Shown here piece by piece: positions 15,045 through 22,050 of a stretch of 22,050 nucleotides of DNA. The first letter of the stretch is position 1. Every line of letters begins with the position of its first letter. Below the pieces are notes generated by a model that was given only the letters and a program-made list of their open reading frames with translations, was not told where the DNA came from and searched no databases. The stretch spans positions 1 to 22,050 of the forward strand of contig JAFYVO010000425.1 of the NCBI GenBank assembly GCA_017549085.1, read 5' to 3'. This DNA is from Thermoguttaceae bacterium. Lineage in GTDB: Bacteria > Planctomycetota > Planctomycetia > Pirellulales > Thermoguttaceae. Position numbers and translations under genes: made by a program.

Positions 15045-15213
15045 CGCCGTCCCTTTAAAAACGTCGCAAGCGTCGATTCGCGCCGCCGAAACGCTCGGCT
15101 GTTTTTACGCAAACCCCGCAAATTCTGCAAATTCTCGACAACAGCGCTCGACGCGCCGTCGGGAAACGTTGCCAACCGCTAAAACGCGACGCGCCAACGT
15201 TCCCGCGACGTAT

Positions 15214-15242
15214 AGGATAACGGATTCTTCGCCGTTTTTCAA
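15214..15242 (-). promoter_or_regulatory. Promoter candidate for the GRP-like permease gene
   Basis: On the minus strand, TTGAAA (plus 15237-15242) and TATCCT (plus 15214-15219) are 17 bases apart, the ideal sigma70 spacing. Transcription would begin near 15207, giving a leader of about 160 bases. Confidence 0.45.
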
Positions 15243-15284
15243 GTAAATTTCGCGAAAAACGCCCGAAATTTTCGCCGCCGCCGA

Positions 15285-15314
15285 TTGACGAAACGCGCCA
15301 AACGGAAATAATGA
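15285..15314 (+). promoter_or_regulatory. Promoter candidate for the BASS-ispF-apbE genes
   Basis: TTGACG (15285-15290) is followed after 18 bases by TAATGA (15309-15314), or after 16 bases by AATAAT. Either would start a transcript near 15320, about 105 bases before the ATG at 15426. Confidence 0.42.
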
Positions 15315-15425
15315 AAAAGATTCGCGGCTTCGACCGGTCGATTCGACGCGCTCCAACGTTCGCGCTTTGCCGACGCGCCCGCTCCCGCCGCCAATAATTC
15401 AACCAAAATCGAAAACGAGGCAAAA

Positions 15426-16379
15426 ATGGCGTCGTCCCTGCGTCCGCTCGCGCTCCTCGGAGCGTTCGTCGTCGGTTATCTTTTCCCGCAAGGGGCCGCG
15501 CTCGCTTGGGCGATTCCTTGGTTCGTCCGCTTTATGCTCTTCGCGGTCTTCCTGAAATTGGAGTTCCCGAAGCTGCGGTTGCGGCGGAGTCATTTCGCGA
15601 TTTTGGCGCTGAACCTCGGGCTCGCCGTCGGCGGTTGCGAACTTTTCCGACTTTTCGGCGCGGAGACGTTCGCGTTGGCGGCGTTCTTTACCGCGGTCGC
15701 GCCGACGGCGACCGCCGCGCCCGCCGTCGGCTCCTTTTTGAAGCGCGACGTCGAGTACATCGTCGCCGGGCTCTTGCTGACGACGTTCGCTTTCGCGGTC
15801 GCGCTCCCGACGCTTTTGCCTTGGGTTCTCGGCAAGCCGGTTTCCGGAGCGTTCCTCGACGTCGCGTCGAACGTCGTTTCGGTCGTCGTCGCGCCGATTC
15901 TCGTCGCTCGAATCGTTCGGGCGATTTATCCGGCGTCGCGAGGTTGGTCGGCGCGTTTAAAGAACGTAACGTTCGGCGCTTGGGTCGCGATGGTAACGAT
16001 CATCGCGGCGAAAGCGACCGCGTTCATCGCCGACCCGGCCAACGGCGTCCGTCCGACGATTTTACTTGAAATCGGCGCTTTGTCGCTCGTCGTTTGCGCG
16101 CTGAATTTCGGGCTGGGCTATCTCGTTGGAGAACGGGACTTCCGCTCGGAAGCGAGTCAAACGCTCGGGCAAAAGAACACCGGCGCGGCGATTTACTTCG
16201 CGGCCCTGTACGCCGACCCAATCGTCGCGCTCGGGCCGACGCTTTACGTCTTGTGGCACAACCTTTGCAACGCGATTCAGCTGCAAACGCTCGCCCTCAA
16301 AGAGCGCAAAGCGAAGCGCGTCGCCGACGACGAAGCCGCGTCGACCAAACCGCAAAAGCAAACCCAATTAAACCGTTAA
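15426..16379 (+). CDS. Bile acid:sodium symporter (BASS/SBF) family transporter
   Basis: This 317-residue integral membrane protein has eight to ten hydrophobic spans, the usual size of BASS carriers, which couple inward sodium movement to uptake of an organic anion. The family's most conserved stretch is clear at 246-275: TLGQKNTGAAIYFAALY followed by PTLYVLWHNLCNA. The earlier AVAPTATAAPAVGSFLKRD (90-108) fits the first discontinuous substrate region. The last 30 residues are hydrophilic and probably cytoplasmic. GAGG five bases before the ATG supports the start. It is 37 bases upstream of ispF and likely co-transcribed with it. The substrate is unknown; bacterial members carry keto acids and other organic acids as well as bile acids. 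Confidence 0.88.
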   Translation: MASSLRPLALLGAFVVGYLFPQGAALAWAIPWFVRFMLFAVFLKLEFPKLRLRRSHFAILALNLGLAVGGCELFRLFGAETFALAAFFTAVAPTATAAPAVGSFLKRDVEYIVAGLLLTTFAFAVALPTLLPWVLGKPVSGAFLDVASNVVSVVVAPILVARIVRAIYPASRGWSARLKNVTFGAWVAMVTIIAAKATAFIADPANGVRPTILLEIGALSLVVCALNFGLGYLVGERDFRSEASQTLGQKNTGAAIYFAALYADPIVALGPTLYVLWHNLCNAIQLQTLALKERKAKRVADDEAASTKPQKQTQLNR

Positions 16380-16416
16380 AGAGCGGCGCTTAAAACGTCC
16401 GCAAGGAGAAACGACA

Positions 16417-16914
16417 ATGAAATATCGAATCGGGTTCGGGTGCGACCTGCACCGTTTCACCGAAGGCGTTTCGCTCCGTTTGGGGGGCGTTTCGATTCCG
16501 TTCTCGAAGGCGCTCCTCGGGCATTCGGACGCGGACGTTCTGTTACACGCCATCGCCGACGCGCTTCTCGGCGCCGCCGGACTGGGCGACATCGGCGAAC
16601 TTTTCCCCGATACCGCCGAGGAAAACCGGGGGCGCGACTCCGGCGAAATCCTCGCGCTCTGCAACGAAGCGGTCGCCGAGGCCGGTTGGCAAGTCTCGAA
16701 CCTCGACTGCGTCGTCTCGGCGCAACGTCCTAAATTGGGCCCGCTTAAAGAAACGATGCGGCGTCGCATCGCGGCGATTCTCGGCGTCGAGCCGGGCCAA
16801 GTCAACGTTAAGGCGAAGACCGGCGAACACGTCGGCCCGGTCGGTCGGCTCGAAGCGATCGAAGCGCAGGCGGTCGTTTTGCTCGAACCGCTCGACGCAA
16901 ACGTCGAGAACTAA
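16417..16914 (+). CDS. ispF: 2-C-methyl-D-erythritol 2,4-cyclodiphosphate synthase
   Basis: IspF closes the cyclodiphosphate ring in the MEP isoprenoid pathway, converting CDP-methylerythritol 2-phosphate to MEcPP with release of CMP. The 165-residue protein is of standard length. Zinc ligands Asp10 and His12 lie in GFGCDLHRF and His44 in HSDADVLLHAIADALLGA. Other family motifs are GDIGELFPDT (57-66) and KAKTGEHVGPVGRLEAIEAQ near the end. AAGGAG at 16403-16408, eight bases before the ATG, is the best ribosome binding site in the window. It works as a cytoplasmic trimer with the active site between subunits. It sits between the BASS and apbE genes; no other MEP gene is in the window. Confidence 0.97.
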   Translation: MKYRIGFGCDLHRFTEGVSLRLGGVSIPFSKALLGHSDADVLLHAIADALLGAAGLGDIGELFPDTAEENRGRDSGEILALCNEAVAEAGWQVSNLDCVVSAQRPKLGPLKETMRRRIAAILGVEPGQVNVKAKTGEHVGPVGRLEAIEAQAVVLLEPLDANVEN

Positions 16915-16968
16915 CGCTTTAACGTTTTCCAACCTTCCCTTTTTTCCCCGCTTTCCGGAGTTCCCGCA

Positions 16969-18291
16969 ATGCCGATTTTCCCCAGCGGCCCGCTGACCGT
17001 TTACCGTCGCGCGGCGATGGCGTCCGATTTCGAAGTTTCGCTCAACGCGACCCGCGACGACTCCGGGGCCGACGCGGCGCTCGACGCGCTCGACGAGGTC
17101 GACCGGATTGAAAACGTTCTGTCGATCTTCCGTCCGACGACGCTAGCGAGTCGCGTAAACCTTTTGGCGGCGGAGCTTAACGTTCGCGTCGACGAAGAGT
17201 TTTGGGGTTGGCTCGAAACGGCGATTCGCTTCTCCGAGGAGACCGACGGCGCGTTCGACGTCGCGGCGGCCCCGATTTGGCGCGCTTGGGGGTTCGCGAA
17301 ACGAGACGGCGCTTTCCCGGCTCCGGACGTTATCGAACGCGCGCTCGAACTCTCGGGAACTCGGCATTTACAGCTCGACGAAGCGGAACGTTCCGTCGCG
17401 TTCGCCCAAGAGGGGGTCGAGTTGAATTTCGGCGCGATCGGGAAAGGGATCGCGCTCGACGCCGCCGCGCAAAAGCTCCTCGACGGCGGACAAACGGACT
17501 TCCTAATCCAAGGCGGGAAAAGCGGTTGCGTCGCTCGCGGCGGTCGGCTCAACGACGATCTTTTCGTCTTCGGCGACTTTTCGAACGAAGAAGAAAAGGA
17601 AGAACCCCAACGAGAAGCGGACGAAACGCGTTCCGACGTTTTCCCGAAGGACGCCGTTTTTGCGTTCGGAACCGCGGTCGAAACCGTTTTAACGCAAGGG
17701 TTGGGCGCGGTCGTTCCTTCTAACGACGCCGCGTCGTTTAACGGCGCGACCGACGAAGAGGACGACCCGGAGTTCGACGAAGAGAGCGGGCGGCGTCGCA
17801 AGACGTCGCGACGCGCCGACGAAGAGGCGGTCGAAGCGTTGATTCCGGAATTTTTGCGTCCGGACGCGGAAACGGAGCGCTTGGCGTTACTTTCTAAATC
17901 CCGTCGTTATCCGGGTTGGACGATCGGCGTCGCGCACCCGCTCTTCCCGGAGCGGCGACTCGGCGAAATCTGTCTCCGCGACCGCGCCTTGGCGACGTCC
18001 GGCTCGACGTACCAGTTTTTCCGTTGCCAGGGTAAACGTTACTCGCACGTCGTCGACCCGCGCACCGGCTACCCGACGACCGGCGTCCTCTCGACGACCG
18101 TCTTGGCCCCGACCGCGACGGAAGCGGACGCGCTTTCGACGGCGTTTTTCGTTCTCGGCCCGGAAAAAACGGCGGCGTTCTGCGCCAAACGCCCGGAAAT
18201 CGGCGCGCTCCTCGTCCTCGAACGGGAAACGTCCCCCGGCTTCGAAATCGCGACGTTCAACCTCGGCCCGGACGTTTGGCGCGAACTCTAA
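16969..18291 (+). CDS. apbE: FAD:protein FMN transferase (ApbE) with a large charged insert
   Basis: ApbE uses Mg2+ to transfer FMN from FAD onto a threonine of target flavoproteins, such as Nqr or Rnf subunits. Family motifs: MASDFEVSL near the N-terminus (17-25), FDVAAAPIWRAWGF (96-109), ELNFGAIGKGIALDAAA (151-167, the DLGGIAKG-type motif), HVVDPRTGYPTTGVLSTTVL (360-379) and TEADALSTAFFVLG (384-397). At 440 residues it is about 100 longer than typical. The surplus is residues about 188-313, a Glu/Asp/Arg/Lys-rich, probably disordered segment with DEEDDPEFDEESG, set between QGGKSG and GWTIGVAHP. No lipobox or signal peptide is visible, so it may be cytoplasmic or use a non-standard export route. 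GGAG eight bases upstream supports the ATG. It follows ispF by 54 bases. Confidence 0.93.
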   Translation: MPIFPSGPLTVYRRAAMASDFEVSLNATRDDSGADAALDALDEVDRIENVLSIFRPTTLASRVNLLAAELNVRVDEEFWGWLETAIRFSEETDGAFDVAAAPIWRAWGFAKRDGAFPAPDVIERALELSGTRHLQLDEAERSVAFAQEGVELNFGAIGKGIALDAAAQKLLDGGQTDFLIQGGKSGCVARGGRLNDDLFVFGDFSNEEEKEEPQREADETRSDVFPKDAVFAFGTAVETVLTQGLGAVVPSNDAASFNGATDEEDDPEFDEESGRRRKTSRRADEEAVEALIPEFLRPDAETERLALLSKSRRYPGWTIGVAHPLFPERRLGEICLRDRALATSGSTYQFFRCQGKRYSHVVDPRTGYPTTGVLSTTVLAPTATEADALSTAFFVLGPEKTAAFCAKRPEIGALLVLERETSPGFEIATFNLGPDVWREL

Positions 18292-18370
18292 CCGACGTCA
18301 ACTATCGACTTAACAAAAACGCTTAACCTAACGCCGCCGCGCGACTTAACGCGAACGATAATCGGCGACG

Positions 18371-21193
18371 TTAATTAGCGGTCAGCGCCGCTTCCGTCGT
18401 TTTCCCGGCCGAGCGAGTAATTTCTTCGCCGTTGAACGAACGCCAAAGTCGCGAGTCGCGCAACTTCGCGACCTTTTCTTGCGACAGTCCGCGACAATCG
18501 CGCAAGTCGAGCGTTCGCAAGTTTTCCAATTTCGCGATCTCGTCGAGCGCGACGTCGGTTATCCGCGTTCCCCGCAACGAAAGCGATTCCAACCCCGGCA
18601 AAGCGGCGACGAGCGTTTCGACCGTATCGTCGCCGACCGCCGGCGTCTGGTCGAGCGTCAACGCGGTTAGCGTTCGCAATCGGGAAAGCGTTTGGTTCAA
18701 CGACGCCGCGTCGACGCCGCCTAACGCCGAAAGTTCGAGCGTTTGCAACGACGCGCCCGCTTTTTCGAGCCCGACCAAGCCCGCGCCGTCGACCGCGACG
18801 TCGCGTAAAATTAACCGTTCGAGCTTGTTTTCCGGAAGTTCGGCGAAATTCGGGCGCGTTCGGCATAACTTGAAGCTAATCCCGCGTATCGACGGCGCGG
18901 CGAAGAGCGCGTCCACCCCTTTTTGCGTTACGTTGTCGCAGTTCTCAAAAACAACGTATTTCAACGATTTAGACCGCGCCAACCGCTCGACGCCCTCGTC
19001 GCCGACCCAATTAGGCAAGTAGATTTCTTCGAGATTCGGCGCCGTCGCCAACGTTTCATACGCCTCCTTTGTTACATTTTGCGCCATCCTTAAATCGAGC
19101 GATTTCAGCGTCTTAATCGCCGCGATATATTCCGCCGGGTCGCGAATATCCTCGTCGTCGGGAAACCAATCGAGAAAAGCGACGGAAGCCAAAGAAAGTT
19201 TTTCCAGTTTCGAAAACTTCGCCAACGGCGCGAGATCGGCGCCACGCAAGAGGCTCCGGCTCAAATCGAGTTCCCGCAATTCCGGCGCCGACGCGAGGGC
19301 CTCCAACGTTTTTCCGAACGACGAAGAAGAACGAACGGCGAGCGAACGCAAGTTGCGGCAATCCTTTAGCGACAAAAGCGTTTCGTCGTCGAACCGTCCC
19401 GTCAAAACGACCGTTTCCAAATCGACAAACGTTTCGACGAAAAGCCTTACGTCGGCGGCGGTCGCGCTTACGGCTTTCAGCGCAACGACGCGCCCGTCTT
19501 TATCGCGTTCGAGCGTTCCGCCGAGTTCCTTAACGCGTTCGACGGCGGGCGACGCGTCGACGTTTTCGCCCGGCGTTTTTTCCGTCGCCGCTTCCTCCGC
19601 CGTTTCGGGCGCGCCCAACGCTTTTAGCTCCGCGTCTCCCAAAATCGAGTCGGGTCGCGTCCACGCGTCCAACCGGCTCGAACCAACATAAACCTTTTCA
19701 CCGTCGAGCTTTAACGTCGCGACGTTTTCCCCGGGCGCAATCTCGACGACGCCCGCGTCGTATCGTTCGCGAATATCCCGAAAACCCGGATAGGGCGCGA
19801 GAAATTCCGGTCCTTTGGGTTTCATTACGAACGCCTCGTATCGCCCGACCGGCGCGCCTTTGATATAGACTTTTTTCCGTTTAAAGCGCATTGAAACCGA
19901 GCCTTCAAAATCGCCGACGCCGTAAGCTACCGCGACGCGCTCCTCCCCTTCGGTTTTCATCAGTCGAACCTCGGCCCGCGGAACCGGGGCGCCGTCGGCG
20001 TCGACAATATGAAACGTCGTCGGATACGCCGTCGCATATTCCGCGTCCGCCGTTTCCTCCATTTTCGCTTCGTCCGCCGTCTCCGGATCGTCGACGGGCA
20101 CGAGAATCACTCGGAATCCTCGCCAACACGCGCCGCGGTCGAGTTCCTGCAACGAACGCGCCGCCGAACGGCAAAGCGAGATTTCGTTATGGTAAGCGCC
20201 GCCGCGCGTTACCCGCCGATCTCCGCCGACCGTCGCGCCGACCGGGTCGATAAGCGGCGATTCGTCGTCGCCGGTTCCGCCGCCGTTTTGCGTCTTTACG
20301 TCGCCGTCCAAACACCATTCCGACACGTTGCCGCACATATCGTAAAGGCCCCAAGGATTCGGTTCGAGCGACGCGACGCGCAACGGTCGAAGACGAGCGT
20401 CCGCGCCTAACGATATATCGTCGCAATAGTTAATTTGCTTTTTCGTCGGGCGAGCGCCGTAAGGATAAGGCGTCGTCGTTCCGGCGCGGCAGGCGTACTC
20501 CCACTGGGCGTCGGTCGGAAGGCTAAACTCGAACCCGGGCGGCGCGAGGCGACGCTCGCTCAGCTTGCGCACAAACGCTTGGCAGTCGTTCCAAGAGACG
20601 TTTTCGACCGGAAAATCGAGCGCGTCAACTTGGGCGACCAACTCCGCCTTCTCGCCTTCTCGCGAAAAAGCGCTCGGGTTCTTCGTATCCATTACGCCCT
20701 TCCACATCCGTTGCGTTACCTCGAATTCGAGCGTCCAAAAACCGCGCGTCAAGGTTACGCAACGACGCGGCTCGGTTTTGAGCGCGAGTCCGAACCGGCC
20801 CGGCTCGTCGGGCGCCGCCCCCATCGCAAAGGTTCCGGGAGGACAATACCGAAACGGCCAATAAACGCCCGAAATAACAAGAGTTTTGCGTTTTCCCGCT
20901 TCCGAAACGTCGGTCCAAGAAGGATGTTCGTCGGCCAAATCAAAATCGGCGGGATTTGACAACGACGTCGAGTAGCGTCGGTATTCTTCCCGTTTCGGCG
21001 AAGATTTCATCGACGCGACGTCGTTTTTCGCGTCGGTCGGTTCGTTCGCGCCGATTTCGACCGCTTCGCCAACCGTCGGCGCGGCGACGTCTTGCGAACA
21101 AGCGCGAACGTCGGCGGCAAACGTCGCGACCGAACCGACGATCAACGCGGCGCTTAACGTCGCGAGACGCTTTGTCGTTTTTTGGCTTTTCAT
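18371..21193 (-). CDS. Secreted SUMF1-domain and leucine-rich-repeat protein
   Basis: This 940-residue protein begins with a Sec-type signal peptide (basic 2-9, hydrophobic 10-26, cleavage plausible near Ala26-Ala31). Residues about 108-365 form a formylglycine-generating-enzyme (SUMF1) fold: FAMGAAPDEPG, FEVTQRMW, FPVENVSWNDCQAF, LPTDAQWEYACRAGT, GLYDMCGNVSEWCLD and TRGGAYHNEISLCRSAAR. The CxxxxC cysteine pair of true formylglycine-generating enzymes is absent at GGAYHN, so it probably does not make formylglycine. Residues about 393-505 look like an Ig-like carboxypeptidase-regulatory beta-sandwich (IVDADGAPVPRAEVRL). Residues about 560-925 are ten or so leucine-rich repeats. The ATG at 21193 follows AGGAG by eight bases; an in-frame TTG at 21304 lies inside the -35 element, so it is rejected. 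Likely a cell-surface or periplasmic binding protein. Confidence 0.88.
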   Translation of the reverse strand: MKSQKTTKRLATLSAALIVGSVATFAADVRACSQDVAAPTVGEAVEIGANEPTDAKNDVASMKSSPKREEYRRYSTSLSNPADFDLADEHPSWTDVSEAGKRKTLVISGVYWPFRYCPPGTFAMGAAPDEPGRFGLALKTEPRRCVTLTRGFWTLEFEVTQRMWKGVMDTKNPSAFSREGEKAELVAQVDALDFPVENVSWNDCQAFVRKLSERRLAPPGFEFSLPTDAQWEYACRAGTTTPYPYGARPTKKQINYCDDISLGADARLRPLRVASLEPNPWGLYDMCGNVSEWCLDGDVKTQNGGGTGDDESPLIDPVGATVGGDRRVTRGGAYHNEISLCRSAARSLQELDRGACWRGFRVILVPVDDPETADEAKMEETADAEYATAYPTTFHIVDADGAPVPRAEVRLMKTEGEERVAVAYGVGDFEGSVSMRFKRKKVYIKGAPVGRYEAFVMKPKGPEFLAPYPGFRDIRERYDAGVVEIAPGENVATLKLDGEKVYVGSSRLDAWTRPDSILGDAELKALGAPETAEEAATEKTPGENVDASPAVERVKELGGTLERDKDGRVVALKAVSATAADVRLFVETFVDLETVVLTGRFDDETLLSLKDCRNLRSLAVRSSSSFGKTLEALASAPELRELDLSRSLLRGADLAPLAKFSKLEKLSLASVAFLDWFPDDEDIRDPAEYIAAIKTLKSLDLRMAQNVTKEAYETLATAPNLEEIYLPNWVGDEGVERLARSKSLKYVVFENCDNVTQKGVDALFAAPSIRGISFKLCRTRPNFAELPENKLERLILRDVAVDGAGLVGLEKAGASLQTLELSALGGVDAASLNQTLSRLRTLTALTLDQTPAVGDDTVETLVAALPGLESLSLRGTRITDVALDEIAKLENLRTLDLRDCRGLSQEKVAKLRDSRLWRSFNGEEITRSAGKTTEAALTAN

Positions 21194-21274
21194 TTTCGCT
21201 TCTCCTGCAACAACGTTTTCGGCGCGATCGGTCGACGCGACGCGGCGCCGCCCTTCTCGCGACTTTACGTCGTC

Positions 21275-21304
21275 ATTATACGGCGTCGGACTACTCGACG
21301 TCAA
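21275..21304 (-). promoter_or_regulatory. Strong sigma70-type promoter of the SUMF1-LRR gene
   Basis: On the minus strand, TTGACG (plus 21299-21304) and a perfect TATAAT (plus 21275-21280) are 18 bases apart. Transcription should start near 21268, giving a leader of about 75 bases to the ATG at 21193. It lies between that gene and the terminator of the ABC permease gene upstream, so the two minus-strand genes are separate transcription units. Confidence 0.78.
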
Positions 21305-21336
21305 GCAAAAAACGCTAAATCGCGTCGTTTTTCTTC

Positions 21337-21370
21337 AAAAAAAATCGCGACGCCCCGAAGAGCGTCGCGA
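21337..21370 (-). terminator. Intrinsic terminator of the ABC-2 permease gene
   Basis: TCGCGACGC at 21345-21353 pairs perfectly with GCGTCGCGA at 21362-21370 around an 8-base loop. On the minus strand the stem is followed directly by eight U residues (plus 21337-21344). It lies 54 bases past the permease stop codon. Confidence 0.88.
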
Positions 21371-21424
21371 AAGGTTGCGTTTGCTCGACTTAACGCCGTC
21401 GAGCGGGTCGTTTCCGCGTCCGCG

Positions 21425-22050
21425 TCAGTCCGCCGTCGAGCGTCCGGTCGCGACGTCGAACTCGTCGACCGCCGGGATTAACATCGCCAGCGACGCGAAG
21501 AAGTACGCCGCCGCGACGGAAATAAAGACCAGCGCGGGCTTTCCGAGCAGGAAGCTCGTCGCCGCGTAAAAGGTCGCCGGGGGCAGAATAAAGGACGCGA
21601 CCGCCAGCGCCTTCGACGGGTTGCGAGCGCCGAGCGCGACGTAAAGTCCGACGCCGCCCCCCAACATAAACGCCAAGAACGGTTGGAGTTGCGCCTCGAA
21701 CGAACCGCTAAACGCCAACATCGTCCACATACAGACCGCGACGCCGATAAACAAGAAGAAGACGACGCCCAAGCTCGTCGCCGCCGCGCTCCGAGTGTTC
21801 TCGTATTGCAGGCCGATATGCACCCCGATCGTCGCGACGAAGAGGTACAAAACGCAAATCCCCAGGAAGAGGTAAACCGCCGTCGACGGCTCGACCGCGC
21901 CCTTCCAACCCAAGTAACCGCAAAGCAAAAGCGGGAAAACGACCGCTTCCTTCATATTGTAAAACGCGCCGAGAAGTTTCCCGTACACAAATTCCTTCGG
22001 CGACAGGTCGCTCGCCAAGAGCAACACGAACGCCCCTAAGTCGCGCTCCG
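21425..22050 (-). CDS. ABC-2 type transporter permease, C-terminal part (runs off right edge)
   Basis: The frame is open to the right edge, so the N-terminal part is outside the window. The visible 208 residues start ERDLGAFVLLLASDLSPKEF and continue VYGKLLGAFYN. That matches the conserved cytoplasmic stretch of ABC-2 permeases (ER..GT...LL.SPLS..E...GKLLG), which follows the second membrane span. Six hydrophobic segments follow (roughly window positions 21960-21920, 21880-21815, 21780-21715, 21695-21635, 21605-21540 and 21530-21470), then a short polar tail DVATGRSTAD. A GTG at 22027 could be taken as a start, but it falls inside the conserved motif and is not real. The protein would be the membrane half of an ATP-driven exporter; the ATPase gene is probably just beyond the window. 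The substrate is unknown. Confidence 0.82.
   Translation of the reverse strand, partial: ERDLGAFVLLLASDLSPKEFVYGKLLGAFYNMKEAVVFPLLLCGYLGWKGAVEPSTAVYLFLGICVLYLFVATIGVHIGLQYENTRSAAATSLGVVFFLFIGVAVCMWTMLAFSGSFEAQLQPFLAFMLGGGVGLYVALGARNPSKALAVASFILPPATFYAATSFLLGKPALVFISVAAAYFFASLAMLIPAVDEFDVATGRSTAD

Larger units (their letters stand above)
15045..15425. other. 381-base non-coding region with divergent promoters
   Basis: This separates the leftward permease gene from the rightward BASS transporter gene. I see no gene in it: the open frames here lack start signals and have codon use unlike the neighbours. It contains one promoter candidate facing each way (15214-15242 minus, 15285-15314 plus), with about 42 bases between them, so one regulator bound in the middle could affect both. 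Confidence 0.6.

Noticed and set aside
18292..18370. A terminator between the convergent apbE and SUMF1-LRR genes.
   Set aside because: I could not find a convincing stem with a U-run in this 79-base gap; only short AT-containing words are present.
18371..21193. Annotation as an active formylglycine-generating enzyme.
   Set aside because: The active-site cysteine pair is missing at the GGAYHN position, so only the fold is supported.
21194..21304. An upstream TTG start for the SUMF1-LRR protein.
   Set aside because: The TTG lies in the -35 element of the promoter at 21275-21304, and the ATG at 21193 has a clear AGGAG and starts a signal peptide.

Overview
The window looks like chromosomal DNA from a planctomycete (Planctomycetota, probably the Pirellulales/Thermoguttaceae side). 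The evidence is a PilM-type protein inside a cluster of large Gly/Met-rich proteins, a secreted SUMF1-plus-leucine-rich-repeat protein, a small Cys-rich lipoprotein, several genes without a Shine-Dalgarno site, and wide non-coding gaps. This assignment is inference from gene content; there is no rRNA here to confirm it. Codon use is uniform and rich in CpG (GCG, TCG, ACG, CCG, CGC), with no block that looks recently acquired. No tRNA, rRNA, CRISPR array, transposase or phage gene was seen.

Region 1 (1-7930, minus strand) is the most distinctive part. It is a three-gene operon transcribed leftwards: a PilM-PilN-like fusion (4790-7654), a PilO-like membrane protein (2256-4634), and an unassigned membrane-anchored protein (121-2124). 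It has a good sigma70-type promoter at 7898-7927, a hairpin after each of the first two genes, and a strong intrinsic terminator at 67-102. All three proteins carry Gly/Met/Ser-rich tracts. The gene order resembles the PilMNO inner-membrane alignment complex of type IV pili and type II secretion, but the proteins are much larger than usual, so this may be a lineage-specific version of that machine.

Region 2 (7655-12716) starts with a 646-base non-coding stretch, then a Cys-rich lipoprotein, tadA (tRNA adenosine deaminase), a KAS III/OleA-like ketosynthase with a structured leader, and a HemY-type porphyrinogen oxidase. A three-copy tandem repeat follows in the gap before the next gene.

Region 3 (12717-15044) holds a PfkB-family sugar/nucleoside kinase facing a GRP/ureide-permease-like transporter, with a shared bidirectional terminator between them.

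Region 4 (15426-18291, plus strand) carries a BASS-family transporter, ispF (isoprenoid precursor synthesis) and apbE (flavinylation, with a large charged insert).

Region 5 (18371-22050, minus strand) holds the secreted SUMF1-LRR protein with its own promoter, and the C-terminal part of an ABC-2 type permease that runs off the right edge.
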